Assembly (NCBI GenBank): GCA_947457715.1
Contig: CANGXK010000160.1
Location: 1 to 6,371, forward strand
Source of the DNA: Gemmatimonadota bacterium
GTDB lineage: Bacteria; Gemmatimonadota; Gemmatimonadetes; Gemmatimonadales; Gemmatimonadaceae
Direction of reading: 5' to 3'
DNA: 6,371 bases
Shown: positions 4,869 through 6,371 of the stretch, piece after piece
Layout: every line of letters begins with the position of its first letter
How positions within the stretch are numbered: position 1 is the stretch's first letter
Made by a program: the position numbers and the translations under genes
The notes under the pieces: generated by a model
Told to the model about the DNA's origin: nothing
What the model saw: the letters and a program-made list of their open reading frames with translations, nothing else
The model's database searches: none

Positions 4869-6371
4869 CTACTTCCCCGCGTCCAGATCATTCCAGTTCA
4901 GGATGGCATTGAACCCGAGAAAGTACGTGCCCTGCGTCTGCCATCTCCAGAACGGGCGGATCGCGAACATCACCACGTGTCCCTTGCCGATCGGCGCGTC
5001 GACCAGCTGCGCACGGTTAGCCAGCAACTCGCCGTTGGCGAGCGTGCCGGACAGGAGCATGTCTGCCGCGTTGGCGGGGAACTGCATGATCACCCGCGGA
5101 CGCGTGCCGTCGATGCCCGTTGCTCCGCCGAACATGGCACCAGCGGCTGCGCCAGCGGCTGCACCAGCGGCTGCACCAGCGGCTCCGGCTCCTCCACGGC
5201 CACCTTGCGCGCCTCCGACAGCCTCCGCGGCCATACCACGGTCCGCAGTCAGCGCTGGCGTGCCGGTGGGGTCATTCACTCCGAACGTCCACGGCGAGAT
5301 GCGCAGCGGGACCGCGTTCGGTGTCACGTTCTGACTGAGGGCCGATCCGCGACCGCCACCGCCGGCGAACAGGCCCGCCGACCCGGACACCGACAGCACG
5401 GGGTCCTGGTTGAAATACACCGGCATCTGCGCGTCGAATCCGTACGCGAGCGGGCTGGTCCGATCGCTCACCACCCCGCGCAGAATCGTACCGCGGGCGA
5501 ACAGGCCGGCGGGCGATTCCACCGTGATGCCACTCGTGAGGTTGTACGCCGGGAAGATCGTGGTGGTCGAGCCCTCCACGATCAGCGTGCCACCCGCCTG
5601 CACGAACTTGTACAGCTCGGTGAGCCCCTCGATGCCCATGCCGCCGCGGATGTCGTCGGCGCTGTCGTTGGCACCGAGGTTCGGCGTGGCCGCGGACTTC
5701 CTGTACGGCAGCGGCGTCTCCCCCGATTTGATGATACCGGCCACATGTGCCTGGGCGCTGCCGCCCACGCTCGGGTAGATAATCACATCGTACTTCGCAC
5801 GCAGGTTGCCCTCACGCAGCCGGATATCGGCGAAGTACGTGTAGGGCACACCGTACGTATCGAGCGCGGCCCGCACCCAGCCCTCATCCTGCGTGCGCTG
5901 CCAGGCGTGCACGTAGCCGATGCGCGGCAGGTCGAGATCGTGCGATTTTACCACGGGTGCGGCCGCCACGGCGTAGGCGCTGAGTCCGAGTTCCGTGAGC
6001 GTGGTCTCGAGCTTCGCGCGGTCGCCGGCCGGGATGATGAACGCGCCCGCGCGGAACGTGCGCCCGGCCGCATCGAAGGCCGCTTCCGCAGCCCGCATGC
6101 GCACGGTGGCGTGCGCCGTGCGGAACTTCATGAGGTTGTTGTCCGTGGTGTGATCGATGATCAGCACCGGTCCCGTGCCTTCCACACCGCCGGCCGCACG
6201 CACCGTGGCCAGCACCGGCGTCATCGCCTGATCGAGAATGCTCCGTTCACTGACGGCCAGCACCGCGACGTTGCGCATGTACTGGAAGGTCCAGCCCGTG
6301 TCGTCGTACGGACTCGGATTGGACGGCGAGAAGTTCTGCACCGACAAGTACATGTCGGCGAGTGTGCGATA
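4869..6371 (-). CDS. M14-type metallopeptidase, C-terminal part with amidotransferase-like domain; 5' end outside window
   Basis: The frame is open to the right edge (the codons before the ATG at 6353 read YRTLAD), so 500 C-terminal residues are seen and the start lies outside. The segment YDDTGWTF (visible residues 22-29), about 16 residues after a YRTLADMYL-like stretch, is a familiar block following the zinc-carboxypeptidase domain in large M14-type peptidases. The HxxE zinc site would be upstream, so the peptidase call rests on the C-terminal architecture. Next comes RAGAFIIPAG, then a class I amidotransferase/DJ-1-like domain: PRIGYVHAWQRTQDEGW (about 149-165), YDVIIYPSVGG, AGGTLIVEGS (about 259-268), and a closing strand GKGHVVMFAIRPFWR (about 462-476). 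A Gly/Ala-rich low-complexity insert, built on the 12-bp repeat at 5137-5184, interrupts this domain. Probably exported; the substrate is unknown. The final residues are NWNDLDAGK. Confidence 0.8.
   Translation of the reverse strand, partial: YRTLADMYLSVQNFSPSNPSPYDDTGWTFQYMRNVAVLAVSERSILDQAMTPVLATVRAAGGVEGTGPVLIIDHTTDNNLMKFRTAHATVRMRAAEAAFDAAGRTFRAGAFIIPAGDRAKLETTLTELGLSAYAVAAAPVVKSHDLDLPRIGYVHAWQRTQDEGWVRAALDTYGVPYTYFADIRLREGNLRAKYDVIIYPSVGGSAQAHVAGIIKSGETPLPYRKSAATPNLGANDSADDIRGGMGIEGLTELYKFVQAGGTLIVEGSTTTIFPAYNLTSGITVESPAGLFARGTILRGVVSDRTSPLAYGFDAQMPVYFNQDPVLSVSGSAGLFAGGGGRGSALSQNVTPNAVPLRISPWTFGVNDPTGTPALTADRGMAAEAVGGAQGGRGGAGAAGAAAGAAAGAAAGAMFGGATGIDGTRPRVIMQFPANAADMLLSGTLANGELLANRAQLVDAPIGKGHVVMFAIRPFWRWQTQGTYFLGFNAILNWNDLDAGK
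5137..5184 (-). repeat. 12-bp tandem repeat (four units) encoding an Ala/Gly tract
   Basis: Four consecutive units of GCACCAGCGGCT on the plus strand (5137-5148, 5149-5160 with one A-to-G change, 5161-5172, 5173-5184), followed by a decayed CCGGCT. Read in the M14-type gene, each unit gives four residues of Ala-Ala-Gly-Ala, making the tract AAGAAAGAAAGAAAGA. The unit length is a multiple of three, so gain or loss of units would keep the frame. It sits in the low-complexity insert of the amidotransferase-like domain. Confidence 0.9.

Noticed and set aside
4711..5334. 207-codon plus-strand open frame starting in the inverted repeat
   Set aside because: It is antisense to the M14-type gene, its Pro/Ala-rich part is just the reverse reading of the 12-bp repeat, and no ribosome site or domain is seen.

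Overview
The window is a high-GC bacterial chromosome segment with G/C-ending codon preference, six protein genes and little intergenic space. The mix suggests a Gemmatimonadota-like chemoheterotroph: a secreted-type S9 peptidase, a large M14-type peptidase with a C-terminal amidotransferase-like domain, a MetX-like hydrolase with its own signal peptide, and a lipoprotein whose C-terminal domain resembles Bacteroidota proteins. This assignment is inference from gene content; there is no rRNA or other phylogenetic marker here.

Layout, left to right. The plus strand carries the 3' part of an S9 prolyl-oligopeptidase-type peptidase (1-831), then a membrane-anchored DUF218/YdcF-family protein (854-1714), a 126-bp spacer, and a coiled-coil lipoprotein (1841-2791). 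The minus strand then carries a small two-zinc-knuckle membrane protein of the DUF983 type (3247 down to 2798), preceded by a MetX-like alpha/beta hydrolase (4362, or possibly 4641, down to 3244). The hydrolase stop and the DUF983 start overlap as ATGA. A spacer with a very long inverted repeat (4722-4851) follows, then the C-terminal 500 residues of an M14-type metallopeptidase that runs off the right edge (6371 down to 4869).

The lipoprotein and DUF983 genes converge with six bases between their stop codons. A perfect 11-bp GC-rich hairpin (2801-2830) sits at the junction, inside the last codons of DUF983, and could terminate both transcripts. Four of the five complete genes look envelope-associated or exported, and the truncated S9 and M14 peptidases are probably exported too. 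The theme is envelope and extracellular protein or ester turnover rather than one pathway.

I found no mobile-element gene, tRNA, CRISPR array, toxin-antitoxin or defence cassette, and I do not claim a new system. The best leads are the 51-bp-arm inverted repeat, the conflict over the hydrolase start (a strong Shine-Dalgarno far upstream of the obvious signal peptide), the terminator-like hairpin embedded in a coding end, and a 12-bp tandem repeat in the M14-type gene.
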